This document shows, one piece after another, positions 1 to 12,500 of a DNA stretch of 64,000 nucleotides. Each line of letters opens with the position of its first letter. The first letter of the stretch is position 1. Under the pieces are notes generated by a model, which was given only the letters and a program-made list of their open reading frames with translations, was not told where the DNA came from and made no database searches. Position numbers and translations under genes: made by a program. The stretch is from Gymnogyps californianus (lineage: Eukaryota; Chordata; Aves; Accipitriformes; Cathartidae): the NCBI RefSeq assembly GCF_018139145.2, contig NC_059476.1, positions 14,749,001 to 14,813,000 on the forward strand. Direction: 5' to 3'.

Positions 1-3000
1 GCAGAAACATGGACAGGTACCACCTACCAGATGTCACACAAAACTTGCTGCCGTACTGTAATTTCTTGCTCTGCCAAAGTGCTGATGGCTCAGATGAGTG
101 GCAGTGCCAGAGACCGAACTGTCCAGGACTGCAGGACTTTGTCCTCAAAAGCCTGGCAGCAGCCCCTTGTGTCCCAGCTTGGAAGCACAGGATTTTCACC
201 AAGGGATTCTCCAAGACATTTTCTTTGGACTTCTGAATTCTCTTCTAAACACATTTGTAAATATTGCATTTTTCTTTCACATGTTCCTCTCCAAGGCAAA
301 TCTGGAACGTGTGCCCTTGAGCGCACAAGAATCTCACAACAAAGACATTGTTCAAAGCGTAGAGATTTCTGCTTTATAATTAAAGTATCAGAGAAAATAA
401 CTCAGAGCTTCAGAAAAAAGTTATCAACAGACAGGTCCTCAGTTAAGCGAGTGCTGCTTTGTATCCCTACTCAGTCCAGCCAAGCACCTAAACTGTTTAC
501 ATGAAACACTTGAGCACTGACCTCAGTCCCAGGAACCATGGGAAGCTCCTGCTTGCGAGATGGACACGGGGGTGGCACTAAAAAGGACTGAAGCAGAATT
601 GCTATTTTATACGCCTGGCCAGGATGGGATGGGATCATGCATGTCCCCAGTGGAAGGGGGGTCGATGGGGCGTGCACGTGACAAAACAGGGAATATACGC
701 ACACTTCAAGAAGAAGCCTGGATTATTTATTGCAGCAAATTTACTGCAAGCCCTAAAAGCTTTTTGGTCTGAGATAAATACGGCCTCATTGTTATTTGTA
801 CAATTTACTCTTTCACAGTCTCTTGTCAATACATCACAGCAATCACAGGCCACATGAAGCAAATATTCATATGGTAATCGAGGCTGCACATGTTCCATGT
901 ATTAATCAGCACCTATAAACAGTTCTCAATACAGTCTGACCACAGGCAAACTAATATCCAAATTACAATCTAGTATAAAGCCTGCCAAGAATTAGACACA
1001 GCTGGACAAAGAGTACACAGTTTTGCTAAAAAAGGCAATGGTTAATGATGGACCAAATTCTCTCTTCAGCAGCCACTGCTAGCAGAAAAGCTTGGGAGGT
1101 CCACTGGGAAAAGATACAATCTGCATCCCAACTGCTAAGCCATGGCTGCTTCCACAGATTCAGGCTCCTGCTCTGTACTGCCTTGTGCCTTGTGTCACCT
1201 TTGACAACCTCACTCCACTCCCTGAATTACATGGAAGAAACCATCTTCGGAGGCAAAGAAAGAGGAAATCTGGCTGCCTGATGGCATTCCCAAACCTGCA
1301 AAGAAAACTCAGCATAAAACCCGAGATACAATACCTAATAAACAGAATGAAATCTCCTGACTTCTTTCCTCTAGTTTTCCAAAGGGAGTTTAGACTTTAT
1401 AGGACCTGAATGATTGGGTTCATGGTAGTCTTTAGCTGGTAAGAAGGTTTAAGATGCCATTTTCCACAGCACACACAATAACAAGGCAATTGCAGGATTG
1501 ACTTATCAGAAAAGCAAAGATCTTTTCACATTTCCATCCATCCCTAGAGTACAAGTTCTGCTGAAGCCTGTTGATTACTCCCATGAGACCTTCCCATTGG
1601 ACTCAGCAGGAGCTCTGCTCGTAAATCCCTTGTGCAGATCTGCATGTGTATTCTCCACATATGTTATACAAGCTAAAATCCTAAAATATACAGTGATAAA
1701 CAAGTGTGAATTTCCAGAGATAGCTACATTGTTTCAGAATGAGGAAGAAATAACCCAGGACCTTTGCCTAAACCACTAAACCCACTCAAATCTGTGATGG
1801 TGTTTTCAAAAACGAAATGCTGCTTTCATCTCCTCCCAAATAATTTTTCACAGTTGTTTGTCCAGACTGCTGGCCAACATGGAAAAAAATCCCATTAGGC
1901 AACTTGAGTGAGTCCTGCTGGGTTTCTAGCCTGAATGGAAGCAGTAAGAGCTCCACAGGAAACACAGCAAACCTGTAGGAGGGATTTTCTACCTGTGGGC
2001 CTGAGCCTGAAATCACTGAAATCTCTCTGTATTTTCAAAAGGAGGCATCCTCCTCATTTCTTGCTCCTTTGCTGGCTGTAAGGGAGAAGGGAGGGAAGGC
2101 TGATATGCTGCTGTAGGTCCCAGCACTCTGGGACCTCTAGCAATGGGCAACAGCAGGATCATTCAGACTTAGTAGCTATATGCAGATAAACCTCCTGGAA
2201 AACTCCTTGTGCGTAAATGAAGGATTTGCAGGCAGATCTTTCATGTGTGCCGTGAACTGAAGTTGCCAAAGAAGATGACCTACTTTGTGCCAATGAAAGG
2301 TATGAAAACAGATAAGAACGGAAAAATGCAGTCCGACAAACTAGAGGACATAAAGACTGGAAAATATCTGTGGATGAAGTTTAAAGGGCCCCGAGCTCCT
2401 TCAAGGTGCTGAGAGCCTAAAAAGTGCTTCAGTTCCTAAGGGGACTGATGAATTTCTTCATCGGGAAGCAGCTCCTGGTGCACATGGAGGCATACTGTCT
2501 TAGAGGAGCTGAACTTCCCACGCCAGCTGCAGCACAAGGGGTACCAACTCCATCCTCCTGGCTACCACAGACACAAAGGAAGTGAAATCAGCCTCTGCCA
2601 GCGAGAAAAATGTGATGCCTGCAATGTTCTCTCCTCTGACCTTAATGCTATCGGGTGACTGATTCAACAAAGCAGTCAGCAGACCCCCAGAAAGATCCTT
2701 TTCTTAGACGGCAACTGTGACCGCACTGACCACTCCTTTCATCCTTTCCGCCAAACCCTTTTATCTTCCCTGCCAAGCACACAAGCAAGCACCTTCACTT
2801 CCAGGTCCTTTTCACCTCTTACCTGTTGTCTGTGGAGAGGCTGACTTCGACCTCCATGAGACCAGCCCTCATTGCTGCCTTGTTCACAGGAAGGAAAGTG
2901 CTCATTGTGGAACTGAATGTGTTAACTACCTCCTCACCCTCCCTCAGCCCACCTAGTAAAACTCCTTTGCAGGATGCATGCAAAGCCTACAGGACACGTT

Positions 3001-3362
3001 GGCAAGAGAGATACTGAAGCTGCTGCCTTTTGGACTGACCAATACAGCCCTTTTTTCTTGCTGTTTTCCCAGCAATCTCAACTTAATCTGTTGTTCCTTG
3101 TCTAACATCAAGATAAGCTCTTTCAGAGCGTGGATTTCCCTTTTGTTCCCATTTTCTACAGAGGTCTGTACCAATGGCTCCAAGAACTACAGTGACAAAA
3201 GCAGAAGTACCAACAAAGATCACAGATCTTTAAGGCCAAGATCTGACTACCGTGCTTTTCAAGGAAGGGCTAAAGATCTGGTGCAAGCACCAAAGCCTGG
3301 TACACCCCAACATTCATTCACAGCAGCTCCCATGGCAATAAGGGAAGGTATCATTTACTCAC
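1..3362 (-). other. NEURL1: Start of the next NEURL1 intron
   Basis: Sequence beyond the GTGAGT donor of exon 2. The next NEURL1 exon should begin with residues resembling ITKKQCCWSGALRLGF and be GC-rich; nothing like it is visible here on the minus strand, so the intron runs past the left edge. The stretch is mixed-composition non-coding DNA. A short stretch at about 1752-1790 faintly resembles the 5' part of a MIR-like SINE in reverse, too weak to call. Confidence 0.75.
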
Positions 3363-3604
3363 CTTAAGCCTGACTTGTTCATAAATAACGATGGGCCTGT
3401 TGCTGAAGGTAATGGCATTGCAGAAGCTAGCCTGGCGCTTCACCGCCTTCTGCGTCGTGTCCATGATGATCTGGGATCCCTTTGTGTGAGGATGGAAAAG
3501 CAGAGGGCTGATGGACAGAGCTCCACACTGTGGGATGGGGAGACAGTGCTTCTGCTTGTGGTGGCATCGGTGGGAGGAAGCCGAAAATGACCCACCTATG
3601 GAAT
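3363..3604 (-). CDS. NEURL1: NEURL1 coding exon 2 (start of first NHR repeat)
   Basis: Read on the minus strand, this 242-bp exon begins after a CTTTCAG acceptor and ends at AAG before a GTGAGT donor. It has no stop in the coding frame and gives two bases of a split codon plus 80 residues (13-92 of this isoform). Key stretches are [10 protein letters not shown] (residues 23-32), [11 protein letters not shown] (46-56), [18 protein letters not shown] (65-82) and YEQVRLK (86-92). These match vertebrate NEURL1 as I remember it almost residue for residue, and not NEURL1B. Known of the family: NEURL1 is a membrane-associated RING E3 ubiquitin ligase with two neuralized homology repeats. It acts on Notch ligands such as JAG1 and on CPEB3 in neurons. 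This exon carries only the linker and the start of NHR1; the rest of NHR1, NHR2 and the RING are outside the window. Residues 33-44 differ most from the mammalian sequence. The exon ends in phase 0. The longer ORFs here in other frames are shadows. Confidence 0.96.
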
Positions 3605-6600
3605 CTGAAAGCAGAACGGGGAAAAAAGGGTTTCAAATCTGCTGTGAGTAATAAGTAAAAAACTTTCAATGCAAAAAAAAGCAGAGATACTTCAGAGGGG
3701 AACTATAGATCAAAATAAAAGTTAGTCAAATCCCCACTCTGTAAATCACTAAGGGTTTCTAGAGCATCTTTAACAATAAAAGGCTACAAGGATACTGAAG
3801 GCTCCCGTCTGGACAGTCTGGTAGCACAGAGCACGACATGGAGATTGCAGCTTAGCACTGAAATCACGGGCCATCTTGAGGCCACACATCAGAAGAGAAG
3901 GCAAGAATTGGTTCCAAAACTGGAGCAAAGCACATGTGAAGTTGCTGTATCAAAGCTGTCACACTTCAGGAAAAATCTTCCACTTCCAGAGGACTCCCAC
4001 ACAACTTGATCGTTTCTCTAACTCCTCCTTTGCAACAGCAACTCCATCGATCCTTGCCTCCATGTGTCTTTGGATGCTGTCCTATCCACCCGTGCTAAGT
4101 GCCAGCTCAGACACATACATTGCTATTTTATAATCAAGCACCACTCAGCAATAACCCACGTGGATTCCTCCACCAACCACCATCCACTCTCCTCTCACCT
4201 CCACTGATGGGAACCTCAGCTGAGATCCAACTTGTCGTGAAGGCATTGATCAACATGCTATGATTACGGTGAGGAAAGCGAAGAGGGAGAAAGGCTATGA
4301 AGCAGGGAGGAGATTACATCTTTCTCTAACCAAGGCCCTACACAAAGAGTCAATGCATGATCAACACAGTCATGACAGCAGCTTTGTTCATGAATGAATG
4401 GATGCATGAGTTTCTTTTCAACAGGGAGCCTGCAGCAGTTCAAGCACAAAACAATCATTATACTGAACACAAGTCATCTGCTTCCTTTTCCTTGTGTGCA
4501 CATACACACTACATTATGCACATATGTTTGGGAGGAGACACTCATAGATTCGGAAACAGAGTATCAACAGAATAAAGGATTATTCCGTGATAGACTCAGG
4601 GATGCAACAAAAGCAAATATGACCTTAACAATGTGCCAGTTTGCACTGTAAAGATGCATGACTAAACAGTATGGTTAAAAACTTTATTCCTCAAACATGC
4701 AAACTATAGAAACTAATTATATACATTCTTCAGGCAGATTAATTGTTGACAGATATGTCTTTATATAGCTACTATAAAATAATGCTTACACCTCTAATGT
4801 AACTCCTGGCTTTGTAATAAAAAGCCTGGACCTTATTCCTCCCAGTCTTTGGGGTAGTTTTAGCTTGTAGCTACATGAAGTTGTAACAGCACATCATCAG
4901 GGTGAGCTTGAATAACTACCAACAGAACTTAAAATCCTGGTTTCTGATGAGAATATTTTAATTCAACTTCAGCATCAATCACTCTGGCCTTCTCCTCCCA
5001 TCTCCTAGCTGGTTTTTTCTCCCATTTTCAGCAACAGTGCTATCCCTTCAGAACAGAGCAGGGAGGCTAGACAAACAGGACTGCTACCTTTAAACACTTT
5101 CATTAACGCTTTAAGGGAGAGATGAACCAACTGGGAGTTATTTGATGCTAAAAATTATGTGGAATGTAAGTCATCTTCCTTCTCCTGTCCCTCACATATG
5201 AAGGAGGAGAAATAAGGTGCAGAGTACCAAGAAAAAGTAGAGGTTCACCTGGCAGGTGAGAGGGAAACCTCTCAGAGGGAAACAGAGGCAGGTCAGAGAG
5301 GGAAACCTTCAGGAGGAACAGACTGCATGGAAGGAGGAGCTTGACACAGCGAAGGTCAGGATGCAGCGGCTCACATGAGCCTGACCTTTTCCCTTTGGGC
5401 ACACTACTGGCCCGGGGCGGTGCACCCTGCCTCTCCCCACAGCCCAGACTGGGTGGTCAGAAGACAACACAAGCTGCAGCAGCCCTGCAGAGAGAACCTT
5501 GAGGTTAACTCCTAAGATCTGTTTAATTAGAGGCTGTCTTATGCCCCAAAGAACAGGAGGTTCAATCCCTTCCAGTATCACTAGCTTTTTTCCAAACCAG
5601 GTATGTTCTTTACTACCACCCCTCTGGAACACTGTTAAGCCCTCAGCTTTAGTGATACCTTGCTGATGAGTTCCTCAGGCTTAATGGTATTTTGCAAAGA
5701 AGTATTTCCTTTATCACTGCAAACATGATGCTGTTCACCATCACAAATGGTTATGAGCCAGAGACAGCAAAAGTGGCCGACTTAACCTTGCTCCACTCCA
5801 CCTCCCCAGGTCTGTAGGGACAAGACTGTTGACACATGGTCAAAGCAAACCATCCCAGCCTCTCTTTTGGCAGAAAATTTTCAGGCCGCTGGACCTCCTC
5901 ACTGCTCATCTCTTAGCTGCCTCTCTGTTTCTGCTATATCCTTTTTTTTATAGGTAGACTAATTAAAAATAAACATCTAGTGTAAAAATTTCCATTCCTA
6001 AATTTTTCAGCTTCTCTAAAATATATATGAAGTCACAGTCATTTCTGAAACAAGACACATATTGAGGGATATAATCAATTGTTTGATTTAAAGTCAAGGG
6101 ATCCATAGAAAAATATGAAAAACTCTTTTTCTGGTCATTTCCAGTCTTATTTTTTTCAACACCTCTTTGAAAGTTTCTAGGGGTGCATATATGTGAAAGC
6201 GAATAAGCTACCAGTGAATATATATTCAATTCATGTCATCTTTGCATCCAGATCTGAATTTTGTAGCTCAAACTTTTTGCTAGCAGTCACTCACCAAAAC
6301 AAACTTGTGCAGCACAAAGGCACACACATTTTAACATGCTTGCATATCTCAGTGCTCTAATTTGACCAGGTAACTTGGCTGTGATAATAGCTGCCACACC
6401 TCGCCATAGGACATCGTGCCCTTTTAAAATGCAGTAACGGAGTCACCAAAACTGCCCACAGCTTTCAAAACAGGCTCTGATAACATCTGTCCAGAGCATC
6501 TGCTGAAGCAGCATTACAGAGCCATAGGGTCCTGCCTGACCCCATGGGAAGGATGTTAGAGGAATGCTTATTTGCTGTGACGATCCGGCACCGCTACGTG

Positions 6601-7010
6601 AGAATGGGTCAAACCCATGTCAGGCCAACGCCTGCAGGGTGAGTGCCGCCCATGCAGACAGCTGAAATGCAGGGCAACCATGCCCTATGGGAATGGAAAA
6701 AATCACCCCAGGATCAACTTCCACAGGCAGGTAATGCAAATGGGGAGGAGACCTCATTCTTTCTCCCAAATGCTCTTACACAGCAATGACTCCTGCATGA
6801 TGAACACACTCGGTTAAGGACCAGAAAAGGTCTTAATTTTTAAAAAGTGCAACTATTTAATAACGGGGGTTTGCACCTTACAAATACTTGGAGAAGTTAC
6901 AAAGCAATGGGTCAAATACAAAGGCCTTTGCTCAACTTCTTCAGGGCAGCATGTCCACTCCAAAAGGAGGAGACAGCACGCAACTTCAGATGGCAACACA
7001 AACACCTAAG

Positions 7011-7015
7011 ACTGC
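7011..7015 (+). repeat. left target-site copy flanking the LTR
   Basis: ACTGC directly before the TG of the LTR. It matches ACTGA at 8162-8166 in four of five bases, consistent with an old 5-bp duplication with one later substitution. Confidence 0.65.
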
Positions 7016-8161
7016 TGTATTGGGTTTGCGTGGCAAGGTTTTGGTAGCGGGGGGGCTACAGGGGTGGCTTCTGTGAGAAGCTGCTAGAAGCTTCCCCCAT
7101 GTCCAATAAAGCCAATGCCAGCCTGCTCCAAGATGGACCTGTTGCTGGCCAAGGCCAAGCCCATCAGCAACGGTGGTAGTGCCTCTCTGATAACATATTT
7201 AAGAAGGAGGAAAAAGTTGCTGTGCAACGGCAATTACAGCCAGAGAGAGGAGTGAGAATATGTGAGAGAAACAACTCCGCAGACACCAAGGTCAGTGAAG
7301 AAGGAGGGGGAGGAGGTGCTCCAGGCGCCGGAGCAGAGATTCCCCTGCAGCCTGTGGTGAAGACCATGGTGAGGCAGGCTGTCCCCCTGCAGCCCATGGA
7401 GGTCCACGGTGGAGCAGATATCCACCTGCAGCCTGTGGAGGACCCCATGCCGGAGCAGGTGGATGCCCAAAGGAGGCTGTGGCCCCATGGGAAGCCCACG
7501 CTGGAGCAGGCTCCTGGCAGGACCTGCGGACCCGTGGAGAGAGGAGCCCAGGCTGGAGCAGGTTTGCTGGCAGGGCTTGTGACCTCATGGGGGACCCACG
7601 CTGGAGCAGTCTGTTCCTGAAGGACTGCACCCCATGGAAAGGACCCATGCTGGAGCAGTTCGTGAAGAACTGCAGCCCGTGGGAAGGACTCGCGTTGGAG
7701 AAGTTCATGAAGGACTGTCTCCCATGGGAGGGACCCCACACTGGAGCAGGGGAAGAGTGTGAGGAGTCCTCCCCCTGAGGAGGAAGGAGCGGCAGAAACA
7801 ACGTGTGATGAACTGACCCAAACCCCCATTCCCCATCCCCCTGCGCTGCTCAGGGGAAAGAGGTAGAGAAAATCGGGAGTGAAGTTGAGCCCAGGAAGAA
7901 GGGAGGGGTGGGGGGAAAGTGTTTTAAGATTTAGTTTTTATTTCTCATTATCCTACTCTGATTTGATTGGTAATAAATTAAATTAATTTTCCCCAAGTCG
8001 AGTTTGTTTTGCCTGTGACAGTAATTGGTGAGTGATCTCCCTGTCCTTATCTCGACCCATAAGCCTGTCATTGTATTTCCTCTCCCCTGTCCGGCTGAGG
8101 AGGGGAGTGATAGAGCGGCTTTGGTGGGCACCTGGCATCCAGCCAGGGTCAACCCACCACA
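7016..8161 (+). mobile_element. solo LTR of an avian ERVL-like endogenous retrovirus
   Basis: The element begins TGTATTGGGTTTGCGTGGC and ends ...CAACCCACCACA, so it has the TG...CA termini of a retroviral LTR. It is flanked by ACTGC (7011-7015) and ACTGA (8162-8166), a 5-bp target duplication with one mismatch. I recognise the sequence as a long LTR common in neoavian genomes; the 5-bp duplication fits ERVL but the class name is from memory. A TATA-like CATATTTAAG lies near 7193 and an AATAAA near 7972, both on the + strand. No gag, pol or env sequence lies beside it, so the internal provirus has been lost by LTR-LTR recombination. It sits in the NEURL1 intron in antisense orientation, the orientation usually tolerated in introns. 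ORFs on both strands within it (132 codons sense, 221 codons antisense) are by-products of its repeats, not viral genes. Confidence 0.9.
7618..7752 (+). repeat. three 45-bp tandem units inside the LTR
   Basis: Units at 7618-7662, 7663-7707 and 7708-7752 each start TGAAGRACTG and contain a CCCRTGG core, differing at several positions. Looser, differently spaced copies of the CCCATGG/GGAGCAG pattern extend upstream to about 7380. Because 45 is a multiple of three, the units keep a reading frame open, which explains the long chance ORFs here. Confidence 0.8.
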
Positions 8162-8166
8162 ACTGA
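8162..8166 (+). repeat. right target-site copy flanking the LTR
   Basis: ACTGA directly after the terminal CA of the LTR, the partner of ACTGC at 7011-7015. Confidence 0.65.
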
Positions 8167-10130
8167 ACTTAGACAAGGAAAGGGACACTTTAGCAACACA
8201 AGCTGGTGAGATACATTGCTGTCCTTACTTGGCCAGCTAAAATAAATCATCTGCTTAAAGTTTTTGTTCTCACTGGGCTGGACCTGGACTCCAGCCTTCT
8301 CCCATCCCCTTGTTTAAACTACTACAGATTTTGACATCCTCAGCCTTTGCTACCTGCAATACTGGTACAATACAGCTGGGGCCCTTGCAGTAGGTTTCAA
8401 ATTTTTTTTCTTTATGTAAAAGAATTGAGTGAAACTCACAAACCCAGAGTTTCAGCTGGCAAAACAGGCAAAAGTCTTCCTGATTTCACAGCAACCATGC
8501 AAGACTCCATTAACTGAGAGTCTGTCCCAGACTCCTCCTCTGCCACAACCTGACTTATCAGTCACCTAACAAAGGCGAAGTGAAGTAATTGCTTGAAATA
8601 AAAATTGCAAACAAATAAGTATTTGAAAGAAGGCTGAAATACGAGACCATGTTCAAGGGCACCGCAAGTTTCCCATTCCACAACACAACACAACTTCCCC
8701 CTGACAAACAGGAGTTGTAACAACATGCCAGGACTATGCAAACTAGTATCTTGTGACAAAAGTCACAAGAACAAAATCATGCCTGTCTGAAAACAGCCTC
8801 TGTGTCAAAGGGCCACAAATCTAGAGACACACCATGGACCCCTGTACAGCTTTCCAGGTTTCACATTGGGGGTCACAAAGAACAGCATCTGCTCACTTTT
8901 ACGGTTTTAAAGATTGGATAGACTTCAGTTTTCAATTCATGCCCAATAATAGATGCTGTTTGAACCACTTCATTCAGTACTGGGTTTGAACCCTGAACAC
9001 AACCTGCCCCTAATACCATGAGCCCCGCCAAGAGAGCAGCAAAAGTGGTAACGTACCACTTGCTCCCCTGAGCCACAAGCACGTGGGCTGGATCTTCTGA
9101 AACCTTTAGTAAGCCAAGGTGAAGGAGACGTTAACATGAACCGCAATGTGATGCAGTCTGAACTGCTCTGCCTTCAGTATCCCACCCCTAAGAGCATCAT
9201 TTTTGGAGCCCTGTTTGAGAAAGCAGAATATTGCCCCAAAGGTGACACGCTTCTCCCTCCATGTGCATTAGATGTCCCTGGTCTCCTGGATCTCAAGGCC
9301 TGAGCAACATCCCCACGCTATATAAAAGGCAGCACTGGATGTTCTTGGCTTAGCAAAATGTATCCCAAAGCCTGTTAGGAGTTTTCACCAGCAGCGTTCA
9401 TGCTCTGCAAACATTAGGCATAATCTTAAAGGCTTGGGATTTCTTAAATGCTGCAAGAAACGACTGGATTTAATTTTTTTTAAATACATTTTTTCCAGTT
9501 GAAAAAATCTCGATAGGCACCTATCAGAATACTGTCAAAACTCATTTCAGACTGAAAACCAACTGCAAGGTATTTAAGATAAACTTCTTAGAGTATGTGA
9601 AATAAGTGGCATTCAGAATTGAAAGAAACAGAAAAGAAGACTTCAAAACAGAGCCCAAGGACTGACATGCAGTAGCAAGTGGGAATGACAAATCCCTGTC
9701 CACCTGGGGAGGAGGAGAGGAGAGGTCTGGGGGTGGTGACAGAGGTACCTGTCCTGCAGGCTAGTGACAGTGAAAAGAGTGGACAGGGCAAAACGCCACA
9801 CTATGAAAGGAGAAAAGGGTTTCAAAATTATTACATTATCGAAAGAGGCTGACAGACAGTGCTTTATCTGGCAGGTGGCTTTACTGTATAAGCATTTAAA
9901 AGGAAAGACTGTTGAGAAGGAAGAAAAGGAAACCATGTGCAGGTGTGGGGAATGCAAGGGAAGCCCTGCCCCAGGGACGCACACACGGTGCAGCAGAAAA
10001 GCCCTAGCCCTGAAAGAGTACCTGCACAGCCTTTCCAAAGCTGGATGGTTACTAGCAGTACAGGGAGAAAAAAATCAGCTATAAGATGAATGCTTCTAAG
10101 CCTTACCGCTTTCTGAGGTGGTCCCATACT

Positions 10131-10164
10131 TTCAAGAATTAGTGAATTTCAAGAATCAGTGAAA
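10131..10164 (+). repeat. 17-bp tandem duplication
   Basis: TTCAAGAATTAGTGAAT (10131-10147) is followed at once by TTCAAGAATCAGTGAAA (10148-10164), two mismatches in 17. It is a small local duplication in the intron. Confidence 0.9.
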
Positions 10165-10166
10165 TA

Positions 10167-10186
10167 CAGTGTAACTAGTTACACTG
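10167..10186. repeat. perfect 20-bp palindrome
   Basis: CAGTGTAACTAGTTACACTG is its own reverse complement over all 20 bases, centred between 10176 and 10177. It lies two bases after the 17-bp tandem duplication. It could extrude as a cruciform or bind a dimer; neither is shown. Confidence 0.9.
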
Positions 10187-12389
10187 ATCCTTTACATTTG
10201 TTAATAGAGTTCAAAAGGAGAAAACCATAATGAACTTGTTGTGCTAGGCTTTGCAAACGGATTCTTAAAAGCACACTTTGAGACACAGTTTACTAAAAAT
10301 AAATATTAGCTTAACACCAGTGGAAACTGAAAAGGGGTGGCAAACCTTATTTTCTCACATGCAGCCTGACCCAGCATGTGTGCACAGAAGAGAACCATAA
10401 ATTAATACAAATTAAAAACAAGGGTTTCTTCATTGCCTTTAAAAACATGTTTCCTGTTCTTGAAGGAATAAGTAATCATGTATCTCCAGCCTATATCCAA
10501 CTCTCCCTGTGCTTGTTACAATGATAATGACCCTATCAGTTTGCTATCACCACGGTCAACTACTCATTTTGGCATTACAAGATGACCAGGAAGCAAAAGC
10601 AAAGATTTGCTCTTCCACAAAGACAGACTATAGCTTTGCAGGTGTTGGGGCATTCAATGACAGAAATGCACAGGGTTAATTCTGGAGCACTAAATCCAGA
10701 ACACCTGAAATTATGGAGCATCTTGAGTTAAACTTTAGTGAATTAGGGACATATCTACAAGGTGGATCTCAGCCAGCAGGTCAGATCTAGCACTCCCATC
10801 CAAGACTCCAAAACAAGTCAAAGCCAAAATGTAACTTACTTTCATCTGTGCTATTTTAGCAGTGACAACATGTATCAAGAGAGTAGGTTCGCACATAGTG
10901 TAAGATTTTCCATTTAAATTGCAAACTACAAGACAAGAGGCAGGTGCAGACAGACCACATGCACATGAAAGGAGATAATACCAGTCAGGGTGGGGCTTGG
11001 AGTTGTGTGGTTTTTGTTTTTTTTTTTTAGACCAAAAAGCAAAGCTGTGTTTAAAGTAACAGATCTGAAAGATCTGTAACAAGGGTGGTTTTACAGACAT
11101 CTATGAGAAGTCCCCCCCAGTATAAAAAGTGGGCAATAGAAGCTGGTGTTGATTGCAGGATGATCCACAATGGATCCATCTTTCAAATCTGACTGATGGG
11201 TGGTAGGGAGTGGTTAGTTTGTGAGGAGCCTTCAAAGTGAAGAAGCTGATTTTTGATTTCATAGAGAAAAATAAAATTAGTGAAAGAGACACAAAAAGTG
11301 ACAGTAAGGACAGAAGGCAGGAAAACCGGTACAACAGCAGAAATTTGGAATACATACAAGTGTGGCAAGACTTTGTTTGTCAATGGCAGAAGAGAGAAGA
11401 CTTTGAGGGTTGCAGAAAGGAAAGGAAAGGGGAAAGGCTGTGACCTGAACATGGGACAGATGCAGGCGGAATCTGCAAGACTCAGGACACTGATGTGTTT
11501 GAGCGGATTTAGGAGGATGGGCTGAAACAGAGACTGCCATTTCCTCTGCCTCTCTGCTCAGCTGCGATGTGCATTTGCCCTCCCTCATGTGCAGTGCAGT
11601 AGCTGAGGAGCAGAGATGTGTCCTGTTCAACAGTCACTCCTCATGCAGAGACAATAACCTCTGCAGGAGTGCCAGGCAATTACATGGGCACCGGGCTTCT
11701 TTAGCAACATCAGCTGAACCCATCGACTTACAAGTCCCTGGTTACAACTCGGATGTGAGGCTTTATGAAGGCTTGCTTGAAGACAATGCTGAGGATATGA
11801 GTATTAGTAAGAGTCAGGAGGGTGGCAATTTTTATAAGTCTTGAAAAAAGAGGGTAAAAGAGCTGAGGAGTGACAGGAGAATAAGAGCTCTGCTTCAGTT
11901 ATATTTAGCCTGAGTTGTTTGTAATATTTTATTAAAAAAGAAAAAAAACCTAGAGCAAAAATTTAGGTTGGCCAAAGGAGATTTAAGTGCTACAGAGGAG
12001 AGGTGAATCTGTTAATTGAGTGTAAAAGAAGGATACGGCTGAACTAATGTTTGTGGTTGAAATTACCCAGAGAGAGATGAGAAGATGCCACTGGGCAGAG
12101 CCTAGAGGAGACTTTGCCAGATGTGGGAAGGAAGGTGAGGAAGACCCTCGAAATGCAGGAGAGGACAGCAAGGCAGGACTGAGCTGGGGAGGCAAACCCT
12201 CACACACACCATGTCCAGGAGGAGCAATCCAGCTGACAGCACCGCAAGCACTTAAAAATACCAAGCACCACGAAGGTGGCTGATCATGCCCTTTTTTTTG
12301 TGAAGAAAAGATGGTATCAGAAGAGAGGTTTGTGAATATATAAGTATTCCTACATGCACACAAGGCTGTCGAGAAGAAACTCCTTCCCC

Positions 12390-12500
12390 TTATAAATTAA
12401 TTTTTAAACTTCGCATCTTCAGTAATGATGCCATGTAATCATTAACCATCTCCTGGTCCCTAATTAGGCAATGTTTACTCAGCATCTCAGTCATTCGCAG
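12390..12500. promoter_or_regulatory. candidate intronic enhancer, homeodomain-rich
   Basis: An AT-rich stretch dense in TAAT/ATTA cores: TTAATTTTTAAAC, GTAATGATGCC, GTAATCATTAACC and CCTAATTAGGC. It has no repeat or coding character. The look is that of a vertebrate conserved non-coding element, but conservation cannot be judged from one sequence. Confidence 0.3.

Noticed and set aside
3427..3669. 80-codon minus-strand ORF over NEURL1 exon 2
   Set aside because: It is in a different frame from the NEURL1 protein and runs through the splice acceptor, so it is a shadow.
7164..7829. 221-codon antisense ORF that could be taken for a gene
   Set aside because: It lies wholly inside the LTR and is kept open by the 45-bp repeats; no viral or cellular domain is seen.
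8873..9082. Minus-strand ORF with a hydrophobic segment (KWYVTTFAALLAGLMVLGAG) resembling a membrane anchor
   Set aside because: It starts at GTG, lacks a convincing acceptor/donor pair in frame, lies within the NEURL1 intron and matches no family I know.
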